Below are positions 1-11,293 of a DNA stretch of 64,000 bases, piece by piece. A program made the position numbers and the translations under genes. Every line of letters begins with the position of its first letter. Position 1 is the first letter of the stretch. The stretch is from Pollenia angustigena. Lineage: Eukaryota > Arthropoda > Insecta > Diptera > Polleniidae. The DNA is taken from the NCBI GenBank assembly GCA_930367215.1, contig OV884058.1:201518208-201582207 (forward strand). Direction: 5' to 3'. The notes under the pieces were generated by a model. That model was not told where the DNA came from. It did not search any database and saw only the letters and a program-made list of their open reading frames with translations.

Positions 1-1447
1 CCGTCTGTCCGTCTGTTGAAAACACGCTCACTTTCGAAAAACTCAAAAGAAATAAACAAACTTGGTGTCAAATTGCTTGTAGTTATCCTAAGCAGTTTGG
101 GATTGAAATTCAGCAAAATCGGTTCAATAGGATCTGAGCTATGAATCAAAATGTGGAACCACCACCTAAAAAAAATTGATAATTTTGTTACAAAAACTAG
201 CATAAATGGTGGAAAAATGCACATAATGATATAAGATTTCGCAACAGTTCGTTTTATTTAACTGGAAATCACGCTGTAAAATTTCTTGAAGATCCGTCTA
301 TGATTTACTCTAGGCCCCATATAAGCCCTACTCCTGGAAAATAGTATAGTAAGCCTAAAACCCTAACTAACAATGCTATCATAACAAATTTTGGCACGTC
401 ACAGTTAAATAGGACTAGAAATGAAACTATTAAGTTTCGTGAAGATCGGTCCATAATTTATCATAGGCCCCATATAAAACCTACTTCCAGAAAACAGTTT
501 AGTACGCCTAAATCCGTAAAAAATAATGGTATCATAACAAAATTTGGTACATCATAATTCTTTAGAACTAAAAATAAGACTGTGAAATTTCGTGAAGATC
601 GGTCCATAATTTACCATAGGCCCCATATAAACCTTACTCCCGGAAAAAAGCTTAGTACGCCTATAAACGTAAAAAAGAATGCTATCATAACAAAATTTGG
701 AACATTTAAGTTTTACAGGACTAGAAATAAGACTGTGAAATTTCGTGAAGATCGGTCCATAATTTACCATAGGCCCCATATAAACCTTACTCCCGGAAAA
801 CAGCTTAGTACGCCTAAAAACGTAAAAAATAACGCTATCATAACAAAATTTGATACATCACAGTTTTATAGAACTAGAAATGACACTGTGAAATTTGGTG
901 AAGATCGGTGCATAACTTACCATAGGTCTCATATAAAGCCCACTCTGGTAAAATAATTAAATACGCGGTAAACTTTCTTCCAGTTTAGCTTCATATGGCC
1001 AGAAAAAATGTTATGCAATTTTGTGATATACGGTCCATAATTTTCCTTAGATTCCATTTTAGCAACCTTCTGAAATTTACTGCAAACGCTTAAACTAATT
1101 GCACCGCTGTATTGAAATTTATGTTTTTTAATACCAGAAATCGTTCTGCAGAATTTGGGATGATTGGTTCATAGCTTACCATGGCTTTTATATAATTTGT
1201 TCTCTTGAAGATCATTTAAGTTCATCCTAAACTGATATTCTACTCAAACTTTTTAAAATTGATTCTGATTGTCGATCAATAATTTTATATAGGTCTAAAC
1301 CGCAACAAATTTTAATGCAGATGTCTGTTTTTACAAAGATTATAATAATAAATAGACATCATACAGATATTTACTCCTAAAACATTCGAAGTGTCGGTGG
1401 AGGGTATCAAAGATTCGGCACAGCCGAATATAGCACTCTAACTTGTT
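1..1447 (+). repeat. DINE/Helentron-like repeat family A, copy 1 (5' end cut by window)
   Basis: The window opens inside a dispersed repeat whose other copies lie at 7493-10074 and 12191-15677. Shared blocks in order are the 'GTCCGTCTGTTGAAAACACG' block, the 'GATCGGTCCATAATTTACC' blocks, and a 3' end with the hairpin TTCGGCACAGCCGAA followed by 'TATAGCACTCTAACTTG'. A terminal hairpin close to the 3' end, no terminal inverted repeats and internal tandem units are typical of DINE-1/Helentron-type non-autonomous elements; that assignment is inference. No coding capacity of its own. Confidence 0.6.
291..955 (+). repeat. Tandem array of 153-bp units inside family A
   Basis: The motif beginning GAAGATCSGTC recurs at about 291, 441, 594, 747 and 900, giving a period of 153 bp (first interval 150). 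Each unit ends with a 'GGCCCCATATAA' block and a 'CGTAAAAAATAATGCTATCA'-like block. Because 153 is divisible by three the array keeps one frame open, making a repetitive 124-codon ORF that I do not regard as a gene. Copy 2 of the family (7.9 kb) has only one unit; copy 3 has about three to four. Confidence 0.8.
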
Positions 1448-2789
1448 TTTTAAGAATTTAATTTTTTTAAATGTAAAATCATTCATAAAAAATCAATTAG
1501 CTGAAGTATGTTTTCCTCTTTATCGTCCACTGGGAAAAATATATCCCAAAAAATTCCACAAAATCTAACCACGAGATTTTTATTTCTTTGCAATTTTAGT
1601 TTATTTTGTATAAAAATCAAATAAAAAAATCCATTGGATATTAAAAAATAACCAGGGTTTCCTTGTGCACGTGAAAGAGTTAAACAAGATAATGCTTTCA
1701 TTTTAACGTTAGATTGAATACGAATTAAATTTTATTTAAAAACCCCGATCCCAATATTTTCCATAAATACACATATTCATTTCAAAATAGTTTTTTATTT
1801 TCACTTTTATTTAAATTAAAATTTAGTTTACATTTAAAGGTCATCTTTGTAAATAACAATAATAAAATTTCTGAAAACAGTTGTTTTTTACAAAAACTTT
1901 TAATTTCTTTTGATGTTTTACAAGACTTTCTTTTAAACTTAAGAAATTTTTTTTCTTGTTTAAACAAGTACGAGAAAAATTAAAATAACATTAAATATTC
2001 TTACAGTTTGCCAAAATACAACTAAAAAAAATTTTACATCTAGTATAGAGACAGAAACTATTTTAACGGTTTTTATTTACCCCAACCCCCCCACTATTTG
2101 TTTACTCTTTTTATTGTTTTGTGTTTTTGTTTTGAAAATCTTAACACGTTATTTGTTTTTTAGCTGGTTTACATTTTGTGTGTCATCCACAATTGTGTAA
2201 AAAGTGAGACTGACTTTGTTGACGTTCAAGAGGCTGTTTATCTGTTTATTTGTCCATCAGTCCGCTTGTGTGGTACGTATAACATGTGAAATATGTTTAT
2301 GGCCAACGATTTTGGCAAAGTGCAAGTTCATTGTCAGCTTGATATTAATGGAAACATGTAACTAAGGGAAATTAATAGGAATTATAATAAAAGTAAAAAC
2401 AAAAAAGTTGTATGTGTGAAATTTTTTTTAAAACATTGAATTTGAACTACAGATACAAAAAAAAAGTAAACTTTTAAAAAATGTTGCTATAAAAAATATT
2501 TTATTCTTCAAATCTAAAAAAGATCACTTGCTTTGTTTAAATAAAAACAAATCTTAAAATTTATAATTGACTTTTTGTACACGTTTGGTACAGCTAGTAA
2601 AAGAACTACATTCGAAGAACTTCTAAAAGAAAGCGAACTATAAAAATTTTGTTAATTAAGGTGTATTCCGAAGTCAAATTTTACAAAAACATAATAATTG
2701 GTTTAAGTTTTAAGGAGCCAAAGACTGATCTGCACGATATATGCTAGTCTGATTTCTGATCATATTAAATGGTCTAAATAAAAATAGGT
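1448..2789. other. AT-rich spacer, no recognised feature
   Basis: Long A/T homopolymer runs and short open frames only. I see no conserved protein motif, RNA gene or clear terminal repeat here. Confidence 0.5.
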
Positions 2790-2939
2790 CCATTCCCTTA
2801 CCAGTGCCAATGTTCTGTAAGTCTCGCGTCGAGAAACTTTTCGATTAAAATGTGGGAAATTAAACAAAAATGCCATAAATTGAAACAAACATCTGTTTTT
2901 CTCACTTAACTGTGTCAGTAACTTTTTTTGGCGAGTACT
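2790..2939. repeat. Left arm of a palindromic (foldback) element, interrupted by a LINE
   Basis: The sequence around GAGAAACTTTTCGATTAAAA, 'CCATAAATTGAAACAAACAT' and 'TTTCTCACTTAACTG' matches the arms of the intact palindrome at 62454-62704 in the same order. The loop motif 'GGCGAGTACTAACTG' immediately precedes the LINE insertion; on the far side of the LINE the sequence resumes with 'AAATTACTCGCC', as in the loop of the intact copy. The right arm after 4350 is much more diverged. Confidence 0.6.
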
Positions 2940-2957
2940 AACTGTTACATATGGATG

Positions 2958-4154
2958 CACTGTTTGGTGGGGCGCGTTGAGTGTGGATAGCTATAGGAAG
3001 ATGCTTAGCAAGGTTCAAAGGAGTGCATCTCTGGGCATCACGGGTGCAAGGAGAAGCACTCCACAGGCAGCGCTTGACATCCTACTAAATCTATCCCCTA
3101 TCGAGCATTATGTGAGGTGTGTGGCTGCTAGGAACTTACTTAGACTTTACGAGTCTTCCTTAGTTAGACCTAGGCGGGATGATCACACGAGAATCTTGTA
3201 CGAGGTGGGTCTGCTTGATCGGGGTACTATTCTTGAGGGAATTTCGGAACATAGGACTACGACTCTGGACTTCGGTGTTACACCACCGGTGGAATTCCCG
3301 GATAGGGAAATCTGGAGTGGATCCAATAAACTGTTTGAGGGGTGGGCAGTATTTACGGATGGATCCAAGATGGAAACCGGCACTGGTGCCGGTGTATATA
3401 TCGCGGACACCGAGGTAAAAAGGTCATTCAGACTCCCTGATGAGTGCAGTGTCTTCCAGGCTGAGATCCTAGTGATCTGGCGGGCGACGAAGGTGATACT
3501 GGATCACATCGTGGGTGGATCTGAGGTGACATACGGTGCGATCATGCCTGGTCGCGCGGTGTAGGAACGCTCTTAGGGAACTCATGGGGGCATTCAACGT
3601 GAGGCTGTATTGGGTACCAGGACACTGCATGGTTGATGGGAATGAGGTGGCGGACGAACTCGTGAGAGGGGGTTTGGGTCTCGACTTAGTAGTAGGGGAC
3701 GGGGGGTAAAACCCCCCTATGCTACTACTATGGGGTGATACGGGAGAAATTCCGTGATGACGTTGACTGATCCTGGAGGGACAGAATGGATTGCAGGGTG
3801 TCTAGGGCACTATGGCCCAGATTGGACGCGGGGGCAATCAGGGTTCTACTGGGATTGGATAGAGGTAGTCTTAGAACACTTATAGGGTTCTTGAAGGGTC
3901 ATTGTCCTGTCAGGGCTTTTGCGGGCAGATGGGACAACGCCATACCAGACTTCTGCAGGCTATGCGAGGATTCGGAGGAGTTAGAGACGATCGAGCATGT
4001 ACTGTGCCATTGTCCTAGGATGCATGGTCTCAGACGGAAGTGGCTGGGAGATAGGTTTCACGACGAACTGGGGTGCATAGCTGGATGTAATCCGGCCGAT
4101 CTGCTGGGGTTTGTCAGGGAAATAACGCGGCTGTTTCTGTTGAGGGGACTGTAA
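2958..4154 (+). pseudogene. LINE ORF2 C-terminal fragment: RT tail, RNase H, zinc-knuckle-like end (frameshifted)
   Basis: The first open stretch (2977-3564) carries the conserved post-RT region (SYRKMLSKVQRSASLGITGA) followed by the start of an RNase H domain: the first catalytic Asp in FTDGSKMETGTGAG and the second acidic residue in FQAEILVIW. Near 3530-3570 the frame shifts; the next frame continues with RLYWVPGHCMVDGNEVADEL, which holds the conserved His and the last acidic residue. The middle 'SDSQ' aspartate region is not readable, so a small deletion probably removed it. After a further break, 3786-4154 encodes the C-terminal end with Cys at CRLC and the HVLCHCPRMHGL motif typical of these LINEs. 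The RT catalytic core is absent because of 5' truncation. Non-functional; a remnant of retrotransposition machinery, not a host gene. Confidence 0.8.
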
Positions 4155-4315
4155 GGGGGGTATTGGTCCTACTTTCTAATTTTCTGTCTAACTCATACTG
4201 CCTTTTCTCTACTTTTCACTTCCTCTTATCTCATATTTCATATTTTCATTGAAGGGATTCACAATGGATCGTATTTGGTCTCCGAGTGGAGGTGTGCCTG
4301 TGGGCACACAACCCT

Positions 4316-4334
4316 TCTTAACCTAACCTAACCT
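4316..4334 (+). repeat. (CCTAA)n tail of the LINE
   Basis: Three to four tandem AACCT units form the 3' terminus of the LINE directly before the target duplication. In the other strand this reads TTAGG, the common arthropod telomere unit, although flies are generally known to have lost TTAGG telomeres. It is most simply the element's own 3' microsatellite tail. Confidence 0.75.
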
Positions 4335-4349
4335 AACTGTCACGTATGG

Positions 4350-5058
4350 AAATTACTCGCCAATTTACAGAAAAAGTGTGTCTGTAACATTTTTGTGAGA
4401 AAAGTTCCCGCTTTGAACTGTCAAATAAACTCACGAATTAAAATGGGGCGAGAAAAATTTTTAGCACTTAAACGTAATTAAAAATGCAAAATATATACAT
4501 TGTACAAAGAATAATAATAATATTTTGTTCTTGGCACATTTTTTTATTGTTTAATTATTTTGCTTTTAACATTTTTATAAGATATAGGAATGTTTTCAAA
4601 GCTCGCTTGCAAACAACAAACATTAAAGTCGCACTTTACATTATAGATGTATTTTCGCTGCCGTCGTTTAAAAATTTTCAATTTTTTTAAATTTTGGTCG
4701 CCGTCAACGATATGTGGACTGGCGTTCTCAACGTCTGCAATGTTACATCGGCTTCGAGTAGAATTTTTTGACATTTATAACGTAACGACGTAATCTCGTT
4801 TGATAGTTTTCGACATGAGTTACAGACACAATTTTGCTCACTTTTCCAGAAACGATTCAATATGTTGTTTTACATCTTTTCGATGCGAGAAGTTCTCACT
4901 AAAGTTACAGAACATGGGTACAGTTAATGCTTATTTTCGAAACAGAAATATAAATTTTTTAGGGAGGTTGTTTCACTTTTGGGTCCATACCTCTTTTTCC
5001 ATCTTAAACTGCATAGAAGAACTTGAAAGAAGGAATCAACAAAATACATAGATATGAC
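4350..5058. other. Spacer with degraded palindrome-family sequence
   Basis: The blocks 'GAAGTTCTCACT' and 'GTTACAGAACATGG' near 4890-4917 recall the outer right arm of the 62.5-kb palindrome, so part of this stretch may be the eroded right half of the element split by the LINE. Otherwise AT-rich with no recognisable gene. Confidence 0.35.
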
Positions 5059-5061
5059 TTA

Positions 5062-5333
5062 AGGTGTGTTCAGACCTAACAAATATTTGACGATAGAACC
5101 AAGATCTGTATCAACGGCAGTTCCATGCAGGCTTACGACAAACACTTCTAGTAAGTTGATCAATCCTAAGCTTTATTTTTTATAATTTGTATTTATCATA
5201 GTTGTAGAATGTAATTTAGAAATTGTTAAATAATGTGTGCTCTAGCCAAACATTTTGCAAAAGCAAACAATTATTTAAGAAAACTAATGGTTACGTGTAG
5301 GACGTTAAATATTTAATAGGTGTGAACATAACT
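5062..5333. mobile_element. MITE family Z, copy 1 (TTA target duplication)
   Basis: The inverted termini read AGGTGTGTTCAGACCTAACA and, from the other end, AGTTATGTTCACACCTATTA, each followed by an AAATATTTGACG/AAATATTTAACG block. TTA flanks both ends (5059-5061 and 5334-5336). A second copy lies at 41952-42227. No ORF. The 3-bp TWA duplication suggests mobilisation by a PIF/Harbinger-type transposase, which is inference. Confidence 0.65.
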
Positions 5334-5336
5334 TTA

Positions 5337-6081
5337 GAATTTTTGAAAACTTTGGTTTAACAAATATTCTTAAAACATTTTTTTAAATGAGTTTTAGTGT
5401 GTTGGTGGCATATTTTTTAAAAATTGCAAACACAACCTCTTAGCCAGGATTTTTTATTTCAAATTAGTTTGTTTCAGCATTATAGAAACGAATAGTACTA
5501 TGAACATCCTTTTTTAATGAAATATCTGTCAAGTCGTCGATTACAATTTAAAACACTCCATGTCTTTGTTTGATTCCTTCAATTTTGTTTTAAGTTATTG
5601 GTGTTTTAATATGCTAGAAATGGCGGTGTCCAAAATGACCCCAGGAAATATGGCCCCAAAAGTAAAATGAAAAACGGCCCCAACATTTTACATGAAACAA
5701 ACAATCCTCAAACAATTGAAAAAGGTTTGAGGATTGTGCTTGATATCAAATGATAAAGTAGTGTCATATCAAAGGTTTGACTTCATGTTTGTTGGATAAT
5801 TGCTTCAAGATTTTTTTCTGTTCTCTTATTAGCTGTTTGTTCTCTCTTCAAAATTATTAATTATGAAAAATGTCGAAAAAAAAAATCGTCAGAACAGTAA
5901 AAATTTACTTGAATAGAAAAAGCGGTGATAAATGCATTCGAAATTAATTAAAAAAAAAAAAATTTTGCGTGTTTTTTTTTTTTTTTATTTCAAAATTGGA
6001 AATCCAACTTTTACTAACTTTATTTATTTAAAAAAAATTTTTCAAAAAGAGTTATAATTCTGTTTTTAGAAATTCAAATAG
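5337..6081. other. AT-rich spacer
   Basis: Contains runs of A/T and a CCCC-bearing stretch (about 5625-5690) with repeated 'GGCCCC' words, but no gene or element termini I can support. Confidence 0.4.
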
Positions 6082-6084
6082 TTA

Positions 6085-6215
6085 CTGCCTGTTTTTAGAA
6101 CGCAGCGCAAAAAACACTCGTTTAACTAAAATTTAAAACAAAAAAAATTTTGAAATTTGGTTATAAATGTTGGTTAAACGACTAACTTTTGCGCTCGCGT
6201 TCTAAAAACAGGCCG
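6085..6215. mobile_element. 131-bp palindromic MITE (TTA target duplication)
   Basis: The two halves begin CTGCCTGTTTTTAGAACGC and, read from the right, CGGCCTGTTTTTAGAACGC, followed by related GCGCAAAA and CGTTTAAC blocks. The element is flanked by TTA at 6082-6084 and 6216-6218. It would fold into one long hairpin. Confidence 0.7.
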
Positions 6216-6218
6216 TTA

Positions 6219-7492
6219 GTCTTAAATTTGTTACATATGGTCAGTATTAGGTCATTGACTTTAAAAAATCCATTCCAACAAAATTTTCCATTTTATAGGT
6301 CTGAAGATAAATTGTGAAATATGTGCATTCGTTAAAGAGACGTGCAAAAATTTGAAATTTTTGTCTTAAATATTACCTTCCCTGGTGAGTGCCATTTAGT
6401 TTAAAACCTAAAAAAAACTTCCAAGGCTTCTATTAAATTTAAATTCATATTAACAATAAAAACAATAATAATATGATTATTTTACAAAACTTTGTATTGC
6501 ATTACTTCAATAACATTGATCGCTTATTGAGTGAGTTTCTAGCCAACAACTCAATTTAATTCGACAAAAAATCGAAACAAACTTCATGAAAAATTACCAA
6601 AAAAAATTAACAAAAATCTTACAGCCAACGAACGGCACATGTCTAAACGGCTTCAGCAAAAAATAAAAACTCTACGAATATCCACAAAATTATTTTAAGG
6701 TAAATAAAATATTAACTATAAAAGTTGTCCCCCAAAATAATAAATTAACTTACATTAAATACAAAAAATAAGAAACAACTTAAAGTTATGCACAAATGTA
6801 AATATTCAAAATAATGTTTGGAATATGAATTACAAGAGTAACTATTATTCATGGGTTAGCCTTTTAAACTTTTTGTTTTTAATCTAAAACACTTTTTTAA
6901 AAACTTTATTAACTTTAACATGTTTAAGATTTCTTTTTTGTGGACTTAAAGTTTAAGGCTTTAATCAGGTAAACATTAAATTTTATTTATAGTTTCATAT
7001 TACCCCCCTAATATGACAACTTTCATGACTTTGTTTAAGTAAGCACTTCTTTTGAAACATTAAGAATTTTGGTGCCATAATTTAAGTTGAACATATCTTG
7101 AAAATTGTTGTGCATATGTTATGTGTGGATACAGGGAAGAGCAAATGTTTGCAACACGTGGAATCTTAGCACTCAAATAATTATAAAATGTTTGTATTTA
7201 GAACGATCCTTACAAAGTTTAGTAGCAACGTGCTTAGTCGCATTTATAACAAATTTTATTTACCGATTCGACAGATTTATACAAGGATGTTTTTCGGTAG
7301 AAATTTTCCAATAATCTTGGTTTCAAAACTTGGACTCGGGAAGATATCTGTTTCCCAAAAATTTTTTAATTTTCCAAAAAAAAAAATATATTTTGGGCAT
7401 AACTTTTCTGTTTATAGACCGATTTTTACGACTTCTTCGGTAAAATAGTTTTGATAAGTTCGATACGTAAATAAGTTTATGCATTCTATGTG
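6219..7492. other. AT-rich spacer, nothing recognised
   Basis: No conserved protein segment, tRNA-like cloverleaf or paired termini found. Short ORFs at about 7105-7448 are overlapping, low-complexity and lack any known motif. Confidence 0.4.
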
Positions 7493-8056
7493 TTTTTATA
7501 CCCTCCACCACAATTAGTTGTGAAGAGGGTATACTAAGTTTGTCATTCCGTGTGAAACTTATTTATTATTCGTCTCAGACCCAATAATATATACATATAT
7601 ATTCTGGGTCCTTGAGTAATTCTAAGTCGATTTAGCCATGCCCGTCTGTCTATCCGTCTGTCCGTCTGTTGAAAACACGTTAACTTTCGAAAAACTCAAA
7701 AGAAAAAAACAAATTGCTTGTCGTTGTCCTAAGCAGTTTGGTAGTGAAATACAGCAAAATCCGTTAAGTAGGATCAGAGCTATGAATCAAAATGTGGAAC
7801 CACAACCTAAAAAAAATTGATAATTTTGTTACAAAAACTAACATTAATGATGGAATAATGCACAGAATGGCATAAGATTTTGCAAGAATTCGTTTCATTG
7901 GACTGGAAACCACGCTGTAAAATTTGATGAAGATCGGTCCATAATTTACCCTAGGCCCCATATAAAGCCCACTCTGGTAAAATAATTAAATACGCCTCAA
8001 ACCGATAGATTTTGCGGTAAACTTTCATCCAGCTTAGCTTCATATGGCCAGAAAAT

Positions 8057-9632
8057 TTGGAAGGAATATCTTCTTTTGGCGAAAAAAATCTTATTTTGAA
8101 GAGAAAAATCTTCAAATTTCTTATAACAAGGACAAAAAAGTAAAAATTATTAATTTTTTAAAAGAATCTTCTTTTTATTATGGATAATTATATATATACA
8201 AAATTAGATTGTAGGTTTAAAATTGTGTTTTAAGTTATATTTTGCAAAAAATACATTTGAAATGCATTTAATTTCTATTTATATAAAGAAGTTTCATCGC
8301 AAGTAATTAAATTCTAATAATAGAGATGAATAAGTTTTGGGCAAAAAAAATTAAAGTTTGGGAGCTATGAAGCTCATACACCATATGAAATCGAATAAGT
8401 AGTCTTTAATTTTGCACATTGCTTTTTCGCATCTACCACACATTTGATTCAAACTTGATTCATTCAATTCAGAACATATCATTTATAGAATTCACGTTAC
8501 TTTTTTTTTGATATTTTGTCCTATTTGAAAAAGAAAACAAGAATTTGCATAGAGTTTTACATAAAAATAGAATTTCACCCCACTAGTTTGCTCCAATATC
8601 CAAATTAGTTTCATTCGATTCAGCACGTATCATTTATACGCCCCTGTTTTTTTTTATATTCGAAAAATATTGCAAGGAGAACACAAATTTGGTCTGGCCA
8701 GACCAAGACGATAATCCTAGGGTTAAGTTCCATTAGTTTTACCTATTGGTACTAAGACATAGTAACTACCCTGCGGGAAATTTGTGTCAATTGGTCCCGA
8801 GAGCTGTGAAAATAGAACAGGTACAAAAAGAAAGAGCTCATGACCAGTGAAAGGAGAACCAATCATGTAACTGGTTTATGAAGAACAAAAAGGTAGAAAA
8901 AGTAATGAATTACAGCACAGTCTTCACCGGTGGTGTGATACATTTTTTTGGGACTTTCTAAAATTTGGTTCTTGAATTTAATTCTAGGACTTGTTTTATT
9001 GAAATAATACTACATTGTATTAAATTAATACTTCATTTTAGTAACTGTCAATAAACACGTCCGTTTAGAATAGATGTGTGACTGGTCAAATGCAGTCAAT
9101 TGACCCCCTCCAATGACAACCCCATGTAAAAGTGATAGGTCTTATTCATAGAAAGTGTTAAAACTAGAACCGGTCTCTACCACCAAAGACCTATCACAGG
9201 ACTACTTTGGTGTCAGTTCGCTTCCCTCTAGGGTAAATACATGAACTTTTTTGTTCTTTAATAAATTAATCTTTATAAATATACATATTTTCTTTTCACA
9301 AATAATTGTTTTTCATCAATATTCCCAAAATGAACAACCGCGAATCTATGATGCTTTTCTAATGTTTTGTATGCCCAAAAATAATGATGCATGTTAGTAC
9401 AAAAGTGTGCAAAACCAAAAGACAACAAGCTGATATAAAACCTCATTGTTTTAAAAATTTACTGTTTAAAAAACTGTAAAAGAATTATGCATGTTGAACA
9501 AACGTAAAGTTAAAAATCTTTACTTCTAAAAATAAAATATCTTAATTTGAGAAAAAAAAATCTTCAAATCTTATTTTTTTTCAAAAAAATCTTCAAAAAA
9601 AAAGATAAAATCTTAATTCTGGCAACGCTGGG
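8057..9632. mobile_element. Insertion in family A: hAT-like non-autonomous element with eroded left end
   Basis: The right end reads AAATCTTAATTCTGGCAACGCTG, whose complement starts CAGCGTTGCCAG, a hAT-like terminus resembling that of the element at 30051-34050. Both ends are rich in AAATCTTC/AAATCTTATT words, a subterminal pattern. The left terminal CAGCG is not visible, so no target duplication can be shown. A further element sits inside at 8768-9234. Confidence 0.45.
8768..9234 (-). mobile_element. Small inverted-terminal element, family Y copy 1
   Basis: The termini are ACCCTGCGGGAAATTTG on one side and ACCCTAGAGGGAAGCG on the other. A near full-length copy in the opposite orientation lies at 43136-43613; the two align along their whole length (shared landmarks 'CACCGGTG' and 'GTCCTAGAATTAAATTC'). 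No ORF is conserved between copies. The target duplication is unclear. Confidence 0.65.
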
Positions 9633-10079
9633 TCCATAACTTACCTTTGTTCCCATTTTAGCAGCCTTCTGAAATTCACTGCAAACGCTTAAACTAATTG
9701 CACCGCTGTATAGAAATTTATGTTTTTTAATACAAGAAATCGTTCTGCAGAATTTGGGATGATTGGTTCATGGTTTACCATGGCTTCAATATGAATTGCC
9801 CTCCTGAAAATCATTTAGGTTCGGCTTAAACTGTTACGAATCATGATATTTTACTCAAGCTAGTTAAAATTGCTAAAAAAAAACTTTAAACTTTCTGATT
9901 GTCGGTCAATAATTTAATAAAGGTCTAAACTGCAACCAATTTTAATGCAGATGCCTGTTTTTAAAAGGATTAGGATAATAAATAGACATCCTACAGATAT
10001 TACTCCTAAAACATTCGAACTGTCGGTGAAGGTTATCAAAGATTCGGCACAGCCGAATATGGCACTCTTACTTGCTTTA

Positions 10080-10209
10080 AATCAAACTAATTTTTTTTGA
10101 GTGCAAAATTTTTTAACATCCCCATCACTCATGCTTAGTGAAGCTGCAAATTTTCAACTTATCACTCAACATCAAAAAAATGATTGCAATAATTTTGCAC
10201 TATCACTAA
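10080..10209. repeat. Dispersed repeat H, left part of copy 1
   Basis: 'AACATCCCCATCACTCATGCTTAGTG ... TTGCAATAATTTTGCACTATCACTAA' matches 15720-15830, which runs into a different insertion at the same point. The recurrent ATCACTCA/TATCACTAA words suggest an inverted-repeat host element interrupted in both copies. Confidence 0.5.
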
Positions 10210-10534
10210 AGCTGGAGGTCCATAACACTCGTTTTCACCTCCACGCAGCGCATGCTTTTATAACCTTACTTGCGTTCTACGTTTCAAGTTACATGCAACG
10301 CTTTTTATGCAGCAGCAGCACAAGTAAAATTAAAATTTAATTTGTCAAAATCAGCTGGTTTTTTCGAACGCTGCTTGTGACGCTTACAAAAGTAGAAAGT
10401 AAACCTACTTTTCGCCTCAAGGCATCTTCGCTTTTGTTCATGTAACTTACTACGTATAACTGCACAGATTCTACTTTTTTGACAGCTGCGTATGATGCGA
10501 AAAAGCGAGTAACCCGTGGTGTGGACCTCCAGCT
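10210..10534. mobile_element. MITE (TAA target duplication) in repeat H
   Basis: Inverted termini AGCTGGAGGTCCATAAC and AGCTGGAGGTCCACACCACG are flanked by TAA at 10207-10209 and 10535-10537. Open frames on the minus strand (10305-10592) are incidental to the inverted repeat and are not genes. Confidence 0.7.
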
Positions 10535-10751
10535 TAAGGGTGAGTTGAAACTGCACAATGAGTGCACTACCCTCATCTATGCTGCAAACCATATTACGCT
10601 GCCTTCGAAAATGTTATAGTTACTGATAAGAAAATAATATGTTTTCCCTTTATAAAAGTAAAGTTTTTTTCAAACACAACATTTTGCTTTTGGAAAATGG
10701 GAAAATGTTATTTTGTAGTTAAAGTCCGAATAGTTATAAGTGGTAAAGATA

Positions 10752-11045
10752 TTGTTATTCGTGCTTAATTCCCAGTTTTTATTCTTGACAAAAACACTTG
10801 AAATTTATTGTTGATGGGATAAGCTATTCCCATGCGCATTTCACTTGTTGCTTAGGCCAGATCATCAGGAAACTTCATCCATAAAGATTTTAGAAAAACT
10901 AAAGATATTAAACCAAATAAAACTGTTAAACGTATAAGAATAATAGCAACAGTTCTACTTGTAACAATATCAAAGTTTAAACAAAAAACATCAACAATAA
11001 ACAGTGAGTTTATCTCATCTTACATTCCCTACTACAATTAGTTGA
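10752..11045 (+). repeat. Dispersed repeat D, copy 1
   Basis: From TTGTTATTCGTGCTTAATTC to 'CAGTGAGTTTATCTCATCT' this stretch is nearly identical to 61058-61330; part of it (around 'GCGCATTTCACTTGTTGCTT') recurs in reverse at about 42430-42550. No inverted termini or coding capacity recognised. Confidence 0.7.
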
Positions 11046-11293
11046 AATTCTCCCAACATTAATTATAGTTGTAAGTAGGTTTTGAAAAACAAAATGAAAA
11101 CAACAACAACTTACAAAAGCATGTTGTCAATTAAGTGTTTTTTTAGGCCGTGCACTTGCCTGTTTATTATCAAAAAGTAATTTCTTTGGGAATACAAAAT
11201 TTTAATTTCAAATATTTGGTAAAAAAAAATAAGTATTTTGTCTCTCCTGAAAAGTAGTTGTTTTTGAGTTACGAGGTTGCGGAAGAAAACCAT

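Larger units (their letters stand above)
2955..4334 (+). mobile_element. 5'-truncated LINE (I/LOA-like, with RNase H) ending in CCTAA repeats
   Basis: This 1380-bp insert is flanked by an imperfect 15-bp target duplication, AACTGTTACATATGG at 2940-2954 and AACTGTCACGTATGG at 4335-4349 (13/15 identical). It holds the end of a reverse-transcriptase ORF, an RNase H domain and a Cys/His C-terminal motif, then a 3' UTR that ends in about three copies of AACCT instead of poly(A). Its GC content is well above that of its surroundings. Presence of RNase H points to the I/LOA/R1 side of LINEs; the exact clade is inference. Confidence 0.75.
7493..10074 (+). repeat. DINE/Helentron-like family A, copy 2 (full-length, interrupted)
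   Basis: Starts with TTTTTATACCCTCCACCACA, followed by a short inverted block (GTTGTGAAGAGGGTATA) and the 'CTAAGTTTGTCATTCCG' block, and ends with the hairpin TTCGGCACAGCCGAA plus 'TATGGCACTCTTACTTG'. It carries one 153-bp unit (near 7917-7975). It is interrupted at about 8057-9632 by another element; alignment with copy 3 ('CATATGGCCAGAAAA' on the left, 'GTCCATAACTTACC' on the right) shows the break. Confidence 0.65.

Noticed and set aside
291..955. Regular repeat array resembling CRISPR
   Set aside because: Units are 153 bp and similar throughout, with no short repeat/unique spacer pattern and a eukaryotic setting.
582..956. 124-codon ORF with repeated FREDRSIIYHRPHINLTPGK peptide
   Set aside because: It is the in-frame translation of the 153-bp tandem unit of a dispersed repeat; other copies have stops and different unit numbers.
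10305..10592. Two overlapping minus-strand ORFs of 95 and 79 codons
   Set aside because: Both lie across a MITE with inverted ends; no conserved protein features.
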